Shown here in pieces: positions 1-10,447 of a stretch of DNA of 64,000 bases. The notes below the pieces were generated by a model that did not search any database, was not told the origin of the DNA, and worked only from the letters and a program-made list of their open reading frames with translations. The DNA lies in contig JACVVK020000339.1 in the NCBI GenBank assembly GCA_018292915.2, positions 135,001 through 199,000 on the forward strand. The letters are read 5' to 3'. Source of the DNA: Batillaria attramentaria (Eukaryota > Mollusca > Gastropoda > Batillariidae). Every line of letters starts with the position of its first letter. The first letter of the stretch is position 1. Position numbers and translations under genes: made by a program.

Positions 1-292
1 TATTGTTTGTATTGTTTGTTTAGTTCTATTATGTCCATGTACGCTCGTATGTTACATACATCTTTTGTGTAGCAGCGCAAGGAGAGTCAGTAGTTCTGAA
101 ACGTATCAGTTATGCAAGAAATTTGCCTGGGCTCAAATCTCGTGCAGTTGTGTTGTTTGTATTGCTTGTTTGTTTAGTTCTGTTATGTCCATGTACACTC
201 GTATGTTACATACATCTTTTGTGTAGCAAGGAGAGTAGTTCTAAAACGTATCAGTGATGCAAGAAATTTGCCCGGGCTCAAATCTCATGCGG
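1..292. repeat. Tandem duplication, unit about 150 bp
   Basis: Two adjacent diverged copies of the same sequence. Landmarks such as TTATGTCCATGTAC, GTTACATACATC and GCTCAAATCTC recur about 145-154 bases apart, with small indels. No coding potential is visible, and nothing else is recognised up to position 656. Confidence 0.75.
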
Positions 293-656
293 TGCTGCAC
301 TATACTTTTTTCCCCCCTGATACACCCCTCTACACATAGTGCATATGCACTGAGTAATGGAAGTAAAGCGGCTACGGGCCTATTAAATCATAGTGCAAGT
401 TATGTCACAACACTCTGCATTTGAACGTGACACTTGAACCCAGGAGTGTGTGTTTATTGATAAGTTCTTGATCAAACTCGACCGTGACAGACAGACTGGA
501 GCCGAAAAGGCAGTTCAGTGTAACACAAACCGATTTCTGAAATGAAACACGCACCTCTAAAATATTTGTGGATCACCGGTGTGGAAAATCCATGCTGACC
601 GAAAACAATGACCGATTCGCACGCCACGTCAGTGCACACCGGGCCGTGCGTACTGT

Positions 657-657
657 C

Positions 658-737
<80 letters not shown>

Positions 738-772
738 CTCTATGTGTGTCAGTGTGACTGTGTGTGTGTGTG

Positions 773-818
<46 letters not shown>
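657..818. repeat. (CG)n-(TG)n microsatellite
   Basis: A short alternating CG run passes into two long TG runs separated by a GACTCTATGTGTG-type interruption. The purine-pyrimidine alternation is Z-DNA-prone. Open frames across it are artefacts. Confidence 0.95.
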
Positions 819-1163
819 AGTTAAAGATTAACTGCGTCAAGTATACGAAATCCTGACGGTATTCAGGCCTCCTTAGGACCTCCCCCCCCCCCTCACCCCT
901 CTCAGTTGTAGGAATCCAACCCGCCTGTTTTGTTATGAAAAAAAAAACTGGTTGTGTTGTTATAACAGTATTGGTTGCATTTGGCATATAGCCCGAACTG
1001 TGTGTTCAGAAATTTTAAACGTTTTACCTTAACGATGAGGTCCGTTAGGTATTCAGTGAAGCATTAAACACTCGGCGTTCAGCAGGTACAAAAGAACAAT
1101 CAGGCACTTGACACGTGTTACAGGATACAGGCCTGACCTAGCTGAGGCCGTCCCCCCCCCCCA

Positions 1164-1204
<41 letters not shown>

Positions 1205-1205
1205 G

Positions 1206-1241
<36 letters not shown>

Positions 1242-1261
1242 ACACCGGTACACACACACCG

Positions 1262-1299
<38 letters not shown>

Positions 1300-1301
1300 T
1301 C
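1164..1301. repeat. (CA)n microsatellite with CCGGTA interruptions
   Basis: Long CA tract broken three times by CCGGTACACAC, so the array has a second-order pattern. It is preceded by a C homopolymer. Positions 1302-1580 hold T-rich and low-complexity sequence without a recognisable gene. Confidence 0.95.
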
Positions 1302-1582
1302 TCCTCTTCCCGTATCCAGCTTCGGTTGATTTTTTCGTATGTGGGTTTTGTTGTTGTTGTTGTTGGTTTTTTTTGTTTTTTTTTTTTTAGTTTTCGAGCA
1401 GTTTAGGGCCCAACCCTGTTCCGTCGCTATTCTAGGCCCCTGCGACGGCCAAGTCGGGCTAACCGAGACCGACCCGAGCTAAGTGATACCTAAGAAGGAA
1501 AAAAAAACAAACAAACAAAAATACTCGGTGACAACGATAGTGGACAGTTGCGAACAACTTTGAGGTCCCCGTGTTATTTCAC

Positions 1583-1848
1583 AGTGTGCACAGAAGCGGT
1601 GAAAAGACATAAGACATAAGACATAAGACATTTATTAAATTTCCAAAAGAGGAACATTGCTTTGTGGTCTCTCATAAAAACATAAAATATGCCAAACACT
1701 CACTCATACGGCCATGCACACTCATTCCACCTATTTACATGTTCGTACACTCGTACCTAAAAATCTAAAAAAACCTGTCGCATTCACCACGAAAATGTAC
1801 TGAGCTGGTGAATGCGACAGTTTTCACCGCTCCAGTCTGTGCACACTG
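1583..1848. repeat. Inverted repeat enclosing a (GACATAA)n-tailed segment
   Basis: The arm near 1583-1606 (CAGTGTGCACAGAAGCGG type) is complementary, with a small insertion, to the arm near 1819-1848. Inside are tandem ACATAAG units at 1605-1635, resembling the 3' simple-repeat tail of a minus-strand retroposon. There is also a 15-bp perfect hairpin stem at 1775-1789 and 1806-1820 (CTGTCGCATTCACCA). The element family is not recognised. Confidence 0.5.
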
Positions 1849-3490
1849 CCGCTTCTGTGCAGTGGGTGCAAATAAAAGTCACGGAATCAAAGCCGCTGAA
1901 ATCTGGACAGTTCAGTTGCGACCTGTGCCTGAGACGGAACGGAGTGGGTCGAAGGTCACCTGTGCTGGGCACGCCGGTAAACATGCGAGTGCAGTCGCCA
2001 CTGGCAACCGGTGAGGCTCGGGTTATACGTGCTGCGTGGTGTCAGGGCCACACTTGAACAGGCTCGTTGGTTCGTCACACAATGGAGCTGAGGCTTCAAG
2101 TTTCCACTGAAAAGGAATTCTTCAATGTCAACAGCGAGTGTCTGTCGCTAATCACGCGAGTGACGGGTGGGTGGGTGTTAAGGGGTTCAGCGTTCTTTTT
2201 CCGGCTACCATTCAAGGGTGATATAAAAGACGAGGAAACGAGGAACAGCCATAACAAATTTCAATGGCCCCCAGCCAGTAGAAGCAAGTGGTATTTCTAT
2301 TGATGCGCACTCTCTGGGGCACAGAGTCTTTCAGTGGAAAGTACCTCTGTGCACGGTGGGGGAAATGGCGCTCACTGCGCTACCGTGACGGGCCTAAATT
2401 GTCTCGGTGCTCTCAAACACAAGGTCGCACACTATGTCATCCTTGACCAGCTTTGAACCCAGAGGGATCCTCAGTGGCGCAAGTGATGGCAGGCTGTCTT
2501 CAGAGTGAAAGTAGGCGTGTTTCTGAATCAGAGACATACATAACATGTCTCTGTCTGAATGGACAGATCTATTATTACATTCAGTCCTAGAGCACGGGTG
2601 TGTATGCTTTTGTAATCGTCTCTTATTCCACCACAAAGGCAGGTACGTGATCGTCTGCACCGTGCAGTAATACTTGCCTGTAGAGTGCAACACCCTTGCC
2701 TGTCAGAGTGCAACCCCCTTGCCGTTTACTCACATCCTGTTGGATCAGTGTACCACGTAAACAGTGCCATCAAAGCGCAACAATAATTGTCCGCTGGCAA
2801 AGATTTTGCCCAAACGAAAAGTGGTTGGATATTCAAGACTTCGTTTCAAATCGAATCATATGACACACAAGTCTCTGCTTTTCTAAAAAAAAAAAAAAAA
2901 TCGCCATTTTTGAAAATGGCGCTGGGTGTAAGCAGTCACATTTTCACGCCCCGCCGAAAAGGGACTGCACTCTGGAGTCTAATTGATGCGAGGTCAAGGT
3001 TATTCCGGGGAGGTAAGCAAGCGTGACCAGGCGTGTTATGACATCACAGCGGCTCAGTAAGGTGGCTCAGTGAGTCTATTTGTCTGACATGCTGACTGGC
3101 CAGTCTGTTTGTGTGTTTACTTTCTTGTGAACACGATATCCGATACAGTTCGCACGGCCATGCGTGATCGGGGAGAATACTGAACTAAGAATATAGGGGG
3201 TCATAGCCCTTTGGAGCATGCTTCATAATTCGAGGGGGGGGGGGGAGGGGGCTCCCTTTGGATGGTACACGTCTTTCTGAAGTTATCGGTTTCGGTCATG
3301 TTGTCCTCTGTGGCGTTGTGGATAGTATTCTTATTTAGGACAGAGCTAGACATAACCCGCAGGTTGAGGTAATCTGTTGAAAGGAAATTTTAATTGTCCG
3401 AAACAATAATAATAATAAATCAGTCAATGATTAGGCATCACACATGAATAGTTCAAATAAACACACAATAAAATTAGTCTATACGCGATA
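1849..3490. other. Non-coding stretch, no feature recognised
   Basis: Only short unconvincing open frames on both strands. An A homopolymer lies near 2886 and a G-rich run near 3233. No domain, splice structure or transposon end was identified. Confidence 0.5.
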
Positions 3491-3500
3491 TCTGTACGTG

Positions 3501-3728
3501 TGTTACGCGATATACGTGTACCTGCGTAGTTCATGTACTGCGCATTTTTTTGTGTTTTTTTGTGCGTAGTTCATGAACTGTCCAACGCTGTTGCATAGTT
3601 CATGAACTGTGCAACGATGCTGCGCAGTTCATGAAATACGCAAAGTAGAACTGCTCATTACATGAACTGCGCAAAGGGTGTAATCTCGGTGGTGAACACA
3701 AATCGCAGATTGCGAATTTCATGAACTA
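3501..3728 (+). repeat. Left terminal inverted repeat
   Basis: Nearly identical to the reverse complement of 5002-5218. It has one internal expansion of T/G bases near 3550 and a few substitutions. It contains serial copies of the self-complementary dodecamer AGTTCATGAACT and variants, often flanked by GCGC or TGCG. Confidence 0.85.
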
Positions 3729-3854
3729 GGGAGTTTTACCAGAGACCGACATCTGAACATAATTCAGTATTCACGTTTAACATTATTTTGACGCCCAGTG
3801 CTGCAAAAGCCTAAGCATTCTCAGCCTCAGTTGATTCTCTGATTCTGAAGCAAG

Positions 3855-4918
3855 ATGAGTGTCAATACAAATGACTCGACGCGAGGCTTGTGGTCTGATG
3901 ACTATGAAAAAAAAAGTTTTAGAGATTTTACGAAGGCCTCTTACAGGCAAAAAAGAAGACCGGGAAGTTTATCATATCAAGAACAGCTTTGCGGTCGTGT
4001 CCACTGCTGGATTGGATCGTATGACAAACTGACCCAGACCAGACTGACATCCCAGTACATGTTGGACAGACTGACGGCTTGACTGACGTCATTGAGGTCT
4101 TGCTGCAGAGTGGACAAAACCTCACCCACGAGGAACAGATTGAGGTTACATACCTCATGGAGCATGACGGACAGAATGACATCACGAGACATCACGGACA
4201 TATTGACGTTGCATGGCAGGCTGGACAGAGAGAACAGGGTGCTGCTCATGCAAAGGGGGCAATAGAAGAAGACATGGACACAGACGATTATTATGAGACT
4301 CATACCGACGCAACAGACAATTTTGGAAATCAGCTTGGCGCAACAAACACCGACGAGACTGAAAGTGACGCGACAGAGACAGATCAGACTCAGAGTGACG
4401 CGACAGAGACAGATCAGACTCAGAGTGACGCGACAGAGGCAGATGAAAATCAAAATGACCATTTTCATAGTATCAGAGCAGCTGCAGCACATGGTCTAAA
4501 ACGACAAGCAAAAAGAATGCTCGACCGATCAGTTGCGAAAATGAAGGCTCTTGATGTTGGCGATAACGTTCTTGTACCAGTGTCTGAGTTTGATCGGGGG
4601 AGGGGGGATCCACTCAACCTGATTGGTGTTGTCATAGAAAAAAGTAAGAGAGGGTTCAAAATAGGAACAAAAGCTGGGGTTTTATCGGGGGTATTTGCAC
4701 GAAACCAAATTGAAATGACAAAGTTTAATAAGATTACATGCGACATGATCCCATCAGATGAGATGTCCATCCGTACAGCTGTTCGCCTGTTGTCGGTGGG
4801 TGAGGGTCAGGGAAAGGTGAAATGCTCTTGCAAGACAGGATGTCTTAAAATCAGGTGCAAATGTTTCAAAAACAAAAGAGATTGCACCAGTATTACTTGC
4901 AAGAATATTCCGCTATAG
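3855..4918 (+). pseudogene. Ginger/KRBA2-like transposon protein, frameshifted and lacking integrase core
   Basis: The N-terminal part starts at ATG 3855 and reads about 16 codons before a run of ten A bases near 3908. Beyond it the plausible coding sense moves to another frame (a segment containing YHIKNSFAVVSTAGLD). From about 4079 to the stop at 4918 a third frame is open. This last part has an acidic repeat (SDATETDQTQ units), then a conserved-looking block with LDVGDNVLVPVSEFDRGRGDP and a terminal cysteine cluster (CSCKTGC...RCKCFKNKRDC). The cluster resembles the CXC/tesmin-like tail of KRBA2-type domesticated Ginger integrases. No DDE integrase domain lies between. Flanking inverted repeats make it transposon cargo. 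The product, if any, would be a DNA-binding tail protein. The frame breaks could include a sequencing error at the homopolymer. Confidence 0.6.
4364..4452 (+). repeat. 30-bp coding tandem repeat (SDATETDQTQ)
   Basis: Three consecutive 30-bp units, the first two identical and the third slightly diverged. They add an acidic Thr/Asp-rich decapeptide to the transposon-borne ORF. Confidence 0.9.
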
Positions 4919-5001
4919 TTTCGATTGAGATTGGATGAGATCAGAATTTAGTGGGTTTTTTTTTTTTTTCTGTGGCAATAAAGATAAACAGCGACATTGC
5001 A

Positions 5002-5218
5002 TAGTTCATGAAATTCGCAATCTACGATTCGTGTTCAGCACCGAGATTACACCCTTTGGGCAGTTCATGTAATGAGCAGTTCTACTTTGCGTATTTCATG
5101 AACTGCGCAGCATCGTTGCACAGTTCATGAACTATGCAACAGCGTTGGACAGTTCATGAACTACGCAAAAAAAATGCGCAGTACATGAACTACGCAGGTA
5201 CACGTATATCGCGTAACA
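5002..5218 (-). repeat. Right terminal inverted repeat
   Basis: Inverse complement of the left arm at 3501-3728, with the same series of TTCATGAA palindromes. Its boundary at 5218 is set by the loss of complementarity beyond TAACA. Confidence 0.85.
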
Positions 5219-5311
5219 CATGCATTACAAAACAAAGGTGCACCGTCTGGTGTGGGGCGTACTAGAGGACACGGTCAGTCCGACTGAATTCTCGGTATAC
5301 TGATTCCTGAT

Positions 5312-5656
5312 ATGGGTTTGATGAGAAACGTTTTAATTGTGCAGACTCGGAAAATGCCCAAAACTAGCCACCAGAGCGGTGACTCCCCCCCGCCCAAGCG
5401 TCGACGCCAGGGACAGTCCGACGATGCAGGGCCAGGGGAACCAACAGGGAGAGAGGCCCCACCATCACAGTCGGCGCCAGTGGCGGAAGGTAAGCCATCA
5501 GTGCCCCACAACAGCCAAAATGTTGGCGTGCATACGTACACTCGAGGCGCAGAAATCGGCCGTCATAAAAAAGGCGATCCCCTTGACCCCCTGCACATCA
5601 CTGTACGCTCCGAAATGAAAGAAAAAGAATTCGGGAAGGAAACTTCGTTGACTTGA
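5312..5656 (+). CDS. Unrecognised ORF, possibly retroelement-derived
   Basis: 114 codons. A better start may be ATG 5354, giving MPKTSHQSGD followed by a basic patch PPPKRRRQGQ and a low-complexity Gly/Pro/Ser region. No domain was recognised. The basic, proline-rich N-terminus recalls retroelement ORF1 or gag starts, but nothing downstream supports this. It may be spurious. Confidence 0.2.
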   Translation: MGLMRNVLIVQTRKMPKTSHQSGDSPPPKRRRQGQSDDAGPGEPTGREAPPSQSAPVAEGKPSVPHNSQNVGVHTYTRGAEIGRHKKGDPLDPLHITVRSEMKEKEFGKETSLT

Positions 5657-5659
5657 CAG

Positions 5660-6770
5660 CACTGCTACAGAAGTTCTTTACAGATGAAGGCGAAGGTCAG
5701 AGTTACTTTACCCTAGACGCCGAAGGGCGGTAAGTGCACGTATCAGTACCTCGCGTCAAGTCTGATAATCATCACTATAGTCCGGCAGATTTTAGTCAAA
5801 TTTGGCTCGGATGGGGACCATCCTGACAACAGTATGAAATGCTCTCCATGTGATCTCCACTCAATGAACTAATAATTTTTGGTAGGAGCCAAAACATCAG
5901 GGTTCTGGAACCCACCATTAGGCATGATTGACATTTGGTTATATATGTTTTATTTTGTAATGAGAGTGTGGGCGGGGTTACCTGTTGACTGTGAATTGTT
6001 CAGCAGCCTCCTATCCAACCATCCTGAAAACACTAGCACAGGGTACGGGAAAAAAACCCGTAAAATCGCCTTTATGTTGATCTACCCCCCCCCCCCCCCC
6101 AAAAAAAAAAAAAACAACAACCACCAAACAAACATGAAAATATGTGTGTATCAAAAAGCTCTGTTATTCTTAATACTAAAGCTATAATAGTGCAGTAGTT
6201 CATGTCATATGTGCAGTCGTCACAAGTGACATAAATACCGGAATGATGAGTAATTTGAAGGAGTCTTAGATATTTGGCCTTATATGCAAACCGCCCCTAC
6301 CTCGGAAATATGTTTTTTTACACAAAACCTGTCAGAGCTACAGAGCTGTGTTACGAAAACAGTCAGTATAATTGCAAGATCTTCCAAAGTTCAGAAAATG
6401 AAGCCATTTGAACAATTTTTTTCGTAAAAATACGTAACATGACCGATTTTTGTTTAATGAGCGATAACTGTTCTAAAAATGCGGCAGGATAAAAATCGTG
6501 AAAGGTAGCTCTGGAGAATATGACTGCCCACTTTATCTCAAAGTAAAAAGCCCTCCAACGAGGTGGTTTAGCCATCATTACATCCGTCCACACACACGTC
6601 TCACAACTCCCGCCAAAAAGAACGCAGCAGCATAGTGTGCACGTAAGGTGTCTATGACGCAGATTTCGTTACGTCACTGTGTGCGCGAAAGTATGTATTG
6701 TGTGGAGAAACGTCACAGCCTTGTTTTGTACTACTGACACTTGCTGCTGGGCGTAGCAAAATCTGCCCCA
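5660..6770. other. Non-coding stretch
   Basis: Contains an adjoining C and A homopolymer pair at about 6087-6114 and scattered AT-rich sequence. No gene, inverted terminal repeat or splice-consistent exon was recognised. Confidence 0.5.
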
Positions 6771-6777
6771 TCGTATA

Positions 6778-6805
6778 AAGTTGTTTCTCTATAGAGAAAC
6801 AACTT
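6778..6805. repeat. Perfect 28-bp palindrome
   Basis: AAGTTGTTTCTCT, central AT, then AGAGAAACAACTT. Both 13-base arms are perfectly complementary with no loop. It could extrude as a cruciform or be a symmetric protein-binding site. No gene starts immediately beside it. Confidence 0.9.
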
Positions 6806-6944
6806 AAAAGGGAGGACACATGCATTTCATCTTTTTATTCCATTCCATAAACCTGTATGTTGATGTGCGGTGCCAGCAAGACTTTCCACGTTTTCTGGAG
6901 AAAATACACTAGGTTTCTATATCAAGTTGGATTATATTAGTTAG

Positions 6945-7420
6945 GGTGCTTAAAGAGGCCGTATGTGTAAATCGTTACACACCGGACAAAAGCACCACAT
7001 TATTTTCTGGTGATTCTTTAGCACATTTTAATGAAATTTATCCGTAGCCCCCGCAGATTTAAGCTCAGGGTCGACGTCACGTGACATTTTCTCCATTTGT
7101 ACAAAGCGTCACTGACAGTGCGCGCCCCATACGCCTTGCTGCACACAAAATACCTGTAATTTTAAGAAGTTTCAAAGGGAGACTGATGCTTTTGTAACAG
7201 AAAACACAAAACCCTTATCCTAGACAAGAAACAAGCAGAAAGAAACGTCTGAATTGAGTCTGCGTCACTGACGTGACATCTTGTCAAATCTCACATGTCG
7301 ATGACAACAAACACCACAAACGCTTTACTGCACACAAAATGCCTGCAATTGTCAGCGGTTTCAATGCAAGACTGATGCTCTAAATAAAGATAAACACTGA
7401 TGGCTTATCCTAATCACGAA
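6945..7420. repeat. Dispersed repeat, family shared with 44170-44385
   Basis: The stretch with TTCTGGTGATTCTTTAGC, CCCGCAGATTTAAGCTC, GCGTCACTGACAG and CACACAAAATACCTGTA parallels 44170-44385 at roughly 75-80% identity by eye. A second partial copy of its end follows at about 7310-7400. Family unknown. Positions 7421-7920 show nothing further except a C/G-rich run near 7630. Confidence 0.6.
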
Positions 7421-7923
7421 AGAACACGAACAATGAACAGTCTGAAAATTGCTGAGAAGTGATTACACTGCTAGTCGCAACAGTTTAGTCAAGTTGCAGG
7501 TGGCTAAGTTTAGGACACGTGTGCATAAAAGAAGGTTAAAGTGTGGAGCTAAAATTCATACCAAACAACGTCATTTAAATATAGATTTAAATAAATGACG
7601 TCATGCGACACATACAACAGTGAGGGGGAGGGGTGGGGGGGGGGTAGCAATGGGCTCCAGAGTCTCACCAGAAGCAGTTGCATAGGAACAATGGTAGACG
7701 AGAACACATTCACAGATCGGGAGAAAATCAACTGACAAGGAAGATACACGGACGACGGATTCTAGCTGTGGTAGGTATTTAGAAAAAAAAAAAAAACAAC
7801 AACAAAGAAACACAGATCCCACAGAGAAGGAATACTAGACGTCAGGACATACCGCAAACACATTGATAGCTTCCAATACCTGGAGCTGACATCTTTCCGC
7901 CTCCCCCACCAGTGTTTACAGCT

Positions 7924-8140
7924 TTAATACAGCGATAATACAGTGATAATACAGCGATAATACAGCGATAATACAGTGATAATACAGCGATAATACAGTG
8001 ATAATACAGTGATAATACAGTGATAATACAGCGATAATACAGTGATAATACAGCGATAATACAGCGATAATACAGCGATAATACAGCGATAATACAGCGA
8101 TAATACAGTGATAATACAGCGATAATACAGTGATAATATG
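7924..8140. repeat. 11-bp tandem array GATAATACAG(C/T)
   Basis: About 19 near-perfect units of 11 bases, differing almost only by C or T at the last position. It directly continues the end of a minus-strand LINE reading frame, giving a spurious Leu-Tyr-rich extension. Confidence 0.95.
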
Positions 8141-8463
8141 AAAGAAGCCTGCAAGTGCGCCACGTTAACCACTTTTAGACCGACATCTTCAGGTCCTGTA
8201 CACAAGATAACACACGTAACTTTCTCAAAAGCTTTTGTGTTCGTAAATTTCTTTTTCCAAATAAAACGAAACAGTACTGTATTGACCTTGTTTAAGACTC
8301 TTTTGGTATCGCTAACATGCATAACATAGGTAAACTGAGACAGTAAGAGCGATTTCACAATACAAATTTTACCTGCAATATTAAGGTCTTTTTGAATCCT
8401 TGTGATTTTCTGTATTCGATCTGTCCAGTTCTCTTCGTGCCAGCAACACGGGCCAGTCACCAT
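8141..8463 (-). pseudogene. L1/Tx1-like LINE reverse transcriptase C-terminal fragment
   Basis: About 105 codons are open on the minus strand. The segments NWTDRIQKITRIQKDLNI, GKICIVKSLLLSQFTYVM, NTVLFRFIWKKK and GLKVVNVAHLQASF match the post-RT region of L1/Tx1-type LINEs. Conserved features are GKI..KSL, FiW and GGL, here VGL. The upstream RT domain is absent, and the frame runs out of homology where the 11-bp array begins. It is a truncated relic. Confidence 0.7.
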
Positions 8464-8865
8464 TGCTACCTAGTGAACATTGAGATACAGCCAATATGAA
8501 TAGTCAGTGTTGATAATTAGTTGTCAAGGGCCGGATAGTGTGACCTGGTACAAATAGCTGATATACATTTTTTAAAAACTAAACATTGAACTTGATTTTA
8601 AAGGAAGCATTATCACTAAGCGCAAATATTGCAACTGATCATCTCCTAGGCGCAATAAACCAGTTCGCAGCATATGCCCAACATCACTTATTCCTAACCA
8701 CTGGTAGTGCAGACGTGAGTGAGGGTATAAACAGAAGATATAGAGGAAAGGGCCGAACTTAGAAGTCAGCTGAGAGAAGAGAGGAAGGACAGAGTGTCTA
8801 AATTCGGGAGGTTTCAAAGATTGGCTGGTGAGGGATACGTCGGGAAAAAAAAGGGAAAAAGAAAA
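8464..8865. other. Spacer between LINE relic and satellite
   Basis: No gene or repeat was recognised. A minus-strand open frame lacks any motif. Confidence 0.4.
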
Positions 8866-10321
8866 TCCCGTAGCTGCAACAGTACAGAACTTACAAAGGG
8901 CAACAGTGCAGTACTTACAATGCAATAGTACAGTACTTATGACAGTGCAACAGTACAGAACTTGCAACAGGACAACAATACAGTACTTACAAGAGTGCAA
9001 CAGAACAGTACTTGCAACAATTCAATACCTCAGGACTTACAGTGCAGTAGTGCAGTAGTTGCAACAGTACAACAGTACAGTACTTACAACAGTACAACAA
9101 CACAGTACTTAGAGTACAATACTACAGTACTCATTACAGTACAATAGCACAGTACTTACAACAAGGCAACAATACACTACTTACAACAGTACAACAACAC
9201 AGTACTTACAACAGTCCAATCGCACAGTACTTGCAGTACAATAGTACAGTAGGTATAACAGTGCAACAGTACAGTACTTATAACAGGGCAACAATACAGT
9301 ACTTACAACAGTACAACAACACAGTACTTACAACAGTACAACAACACAGTACTTGCAGTACAACAGTACAGTACTCATAACAGTGCAACAGTACAGTACT
9401 TACAACAAGGCAACAATACACTACTTACAACAGTACAACAACACAGTAGTTACAACAGTACAACAACACAGTACTTACAACAAGGCAACAATACACTTCT
9501 TACAACAGTACAACAACACAGTACTTACAACAAGGCAACAATACACTACTTACAACAGTACAACAACACAGTACGTACAACAAGGCAACAATACACTTCT
9601 TACAACAGTACAACAACACAGTACTTACAACAAGGCAACAATACACTACTTACAACAGTACAACAACACAGTACTTACAACAAGGCAACAATACACTTCT
9701 TACAACAGTACAACAACACAGTACTTACAACAAGGCAACAATACACTACTTACAACAGTACAACAACACAGTACTTACAACAAGGCAACAATACACTTCT
9801 TACAACAGTACAACAACACAGTACTTACAACAAGGCAACAATACACTACTTACAACAGTACAACAACACAGTACTTACAACAAGGCAACAATACACTACT
9901 TACAACAGTACAACAACACAGTACTTACAACAAGGCAACAATACACTACAGTGAAGTCCGGATGTAGTGATAGCCCTCGGGACCAAATTTTTTTATCACT
10001 ACATCCGGACTATTACTACATCCGGATGTCCGGTTATAGTGATATTTTTTGTAGGTTTTATCACTACATCCGGACGTCCGGTTATAGTGATATTTTTGTA
10101 GGTTTTATCACTACATCCGGCCAATCGCTTGTAGTTGTAGTGATATCTTCAAAGCTTTTATTGCCACATGCGGCGGCACATTTGGTAAACTAGCCTCAAG
10201 GCAGTAATAAGGTGATTTTGGAACCACTATTGATTTCGTTTTGTGACGTTTCTTCTGTCGTCTTTGTCAGGCTTGCAAATGTCCTGTGTTAACCTACCCC
10301 CGTCCTAGCAGTTCAACAGCC

Positions 10322-10391
<70 letters not shown>

Positions 10392-10392
10392 T

Positions 10393-10447
<55 letters not shown>

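Larger units (their letters stand above)
3501..5218 (+). mobile_element. Ginger-like DNA transposon, internally deleted
   Basis: The element begins TGTTACGCGATATACGTG and ends with the inverse complement CACGTATATCGCGTAACA. It is 1718 bp long with terminal inverted repeats of about 220-230 bp. The flanking tetranucleotides are CGTG (left) and CATG (right), a 4-bp target duplication with one mismatch. From memory, Ginger1 transposons have TGTNR ends and 4-bp duplications. The enclosed ORF has the C-terminal region of Ginger/KRBA2-like integrase proteins but no integrase core. I infer a non-autonomous internal-deletion derivative. Other TIR transposon families with similar ends are possible. 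Confidence 0.65.

Noticed and set aside
568..831. Cys/Val-rich open frames in TG runs (also at 13127, 22717, 23264, 41312, 50007, 51110 and others)
   Set aside because: Dinucleotide repeats give stop-free Cys-Val or His-Thr frames. No start context or conservation.
8866..9950. Direct repeats resembling a CRISPR array
   Set aside because: Contiguous degenerate units without unique spacers, in eukaryotic DNA with no cas genes.
9353..9967. 204-codon Gln/Thr/Tyr-rich open frame
   Set aside because: It is the translation of the ACAGTACTTACAAC satellite in a frame that happens to have no stops.
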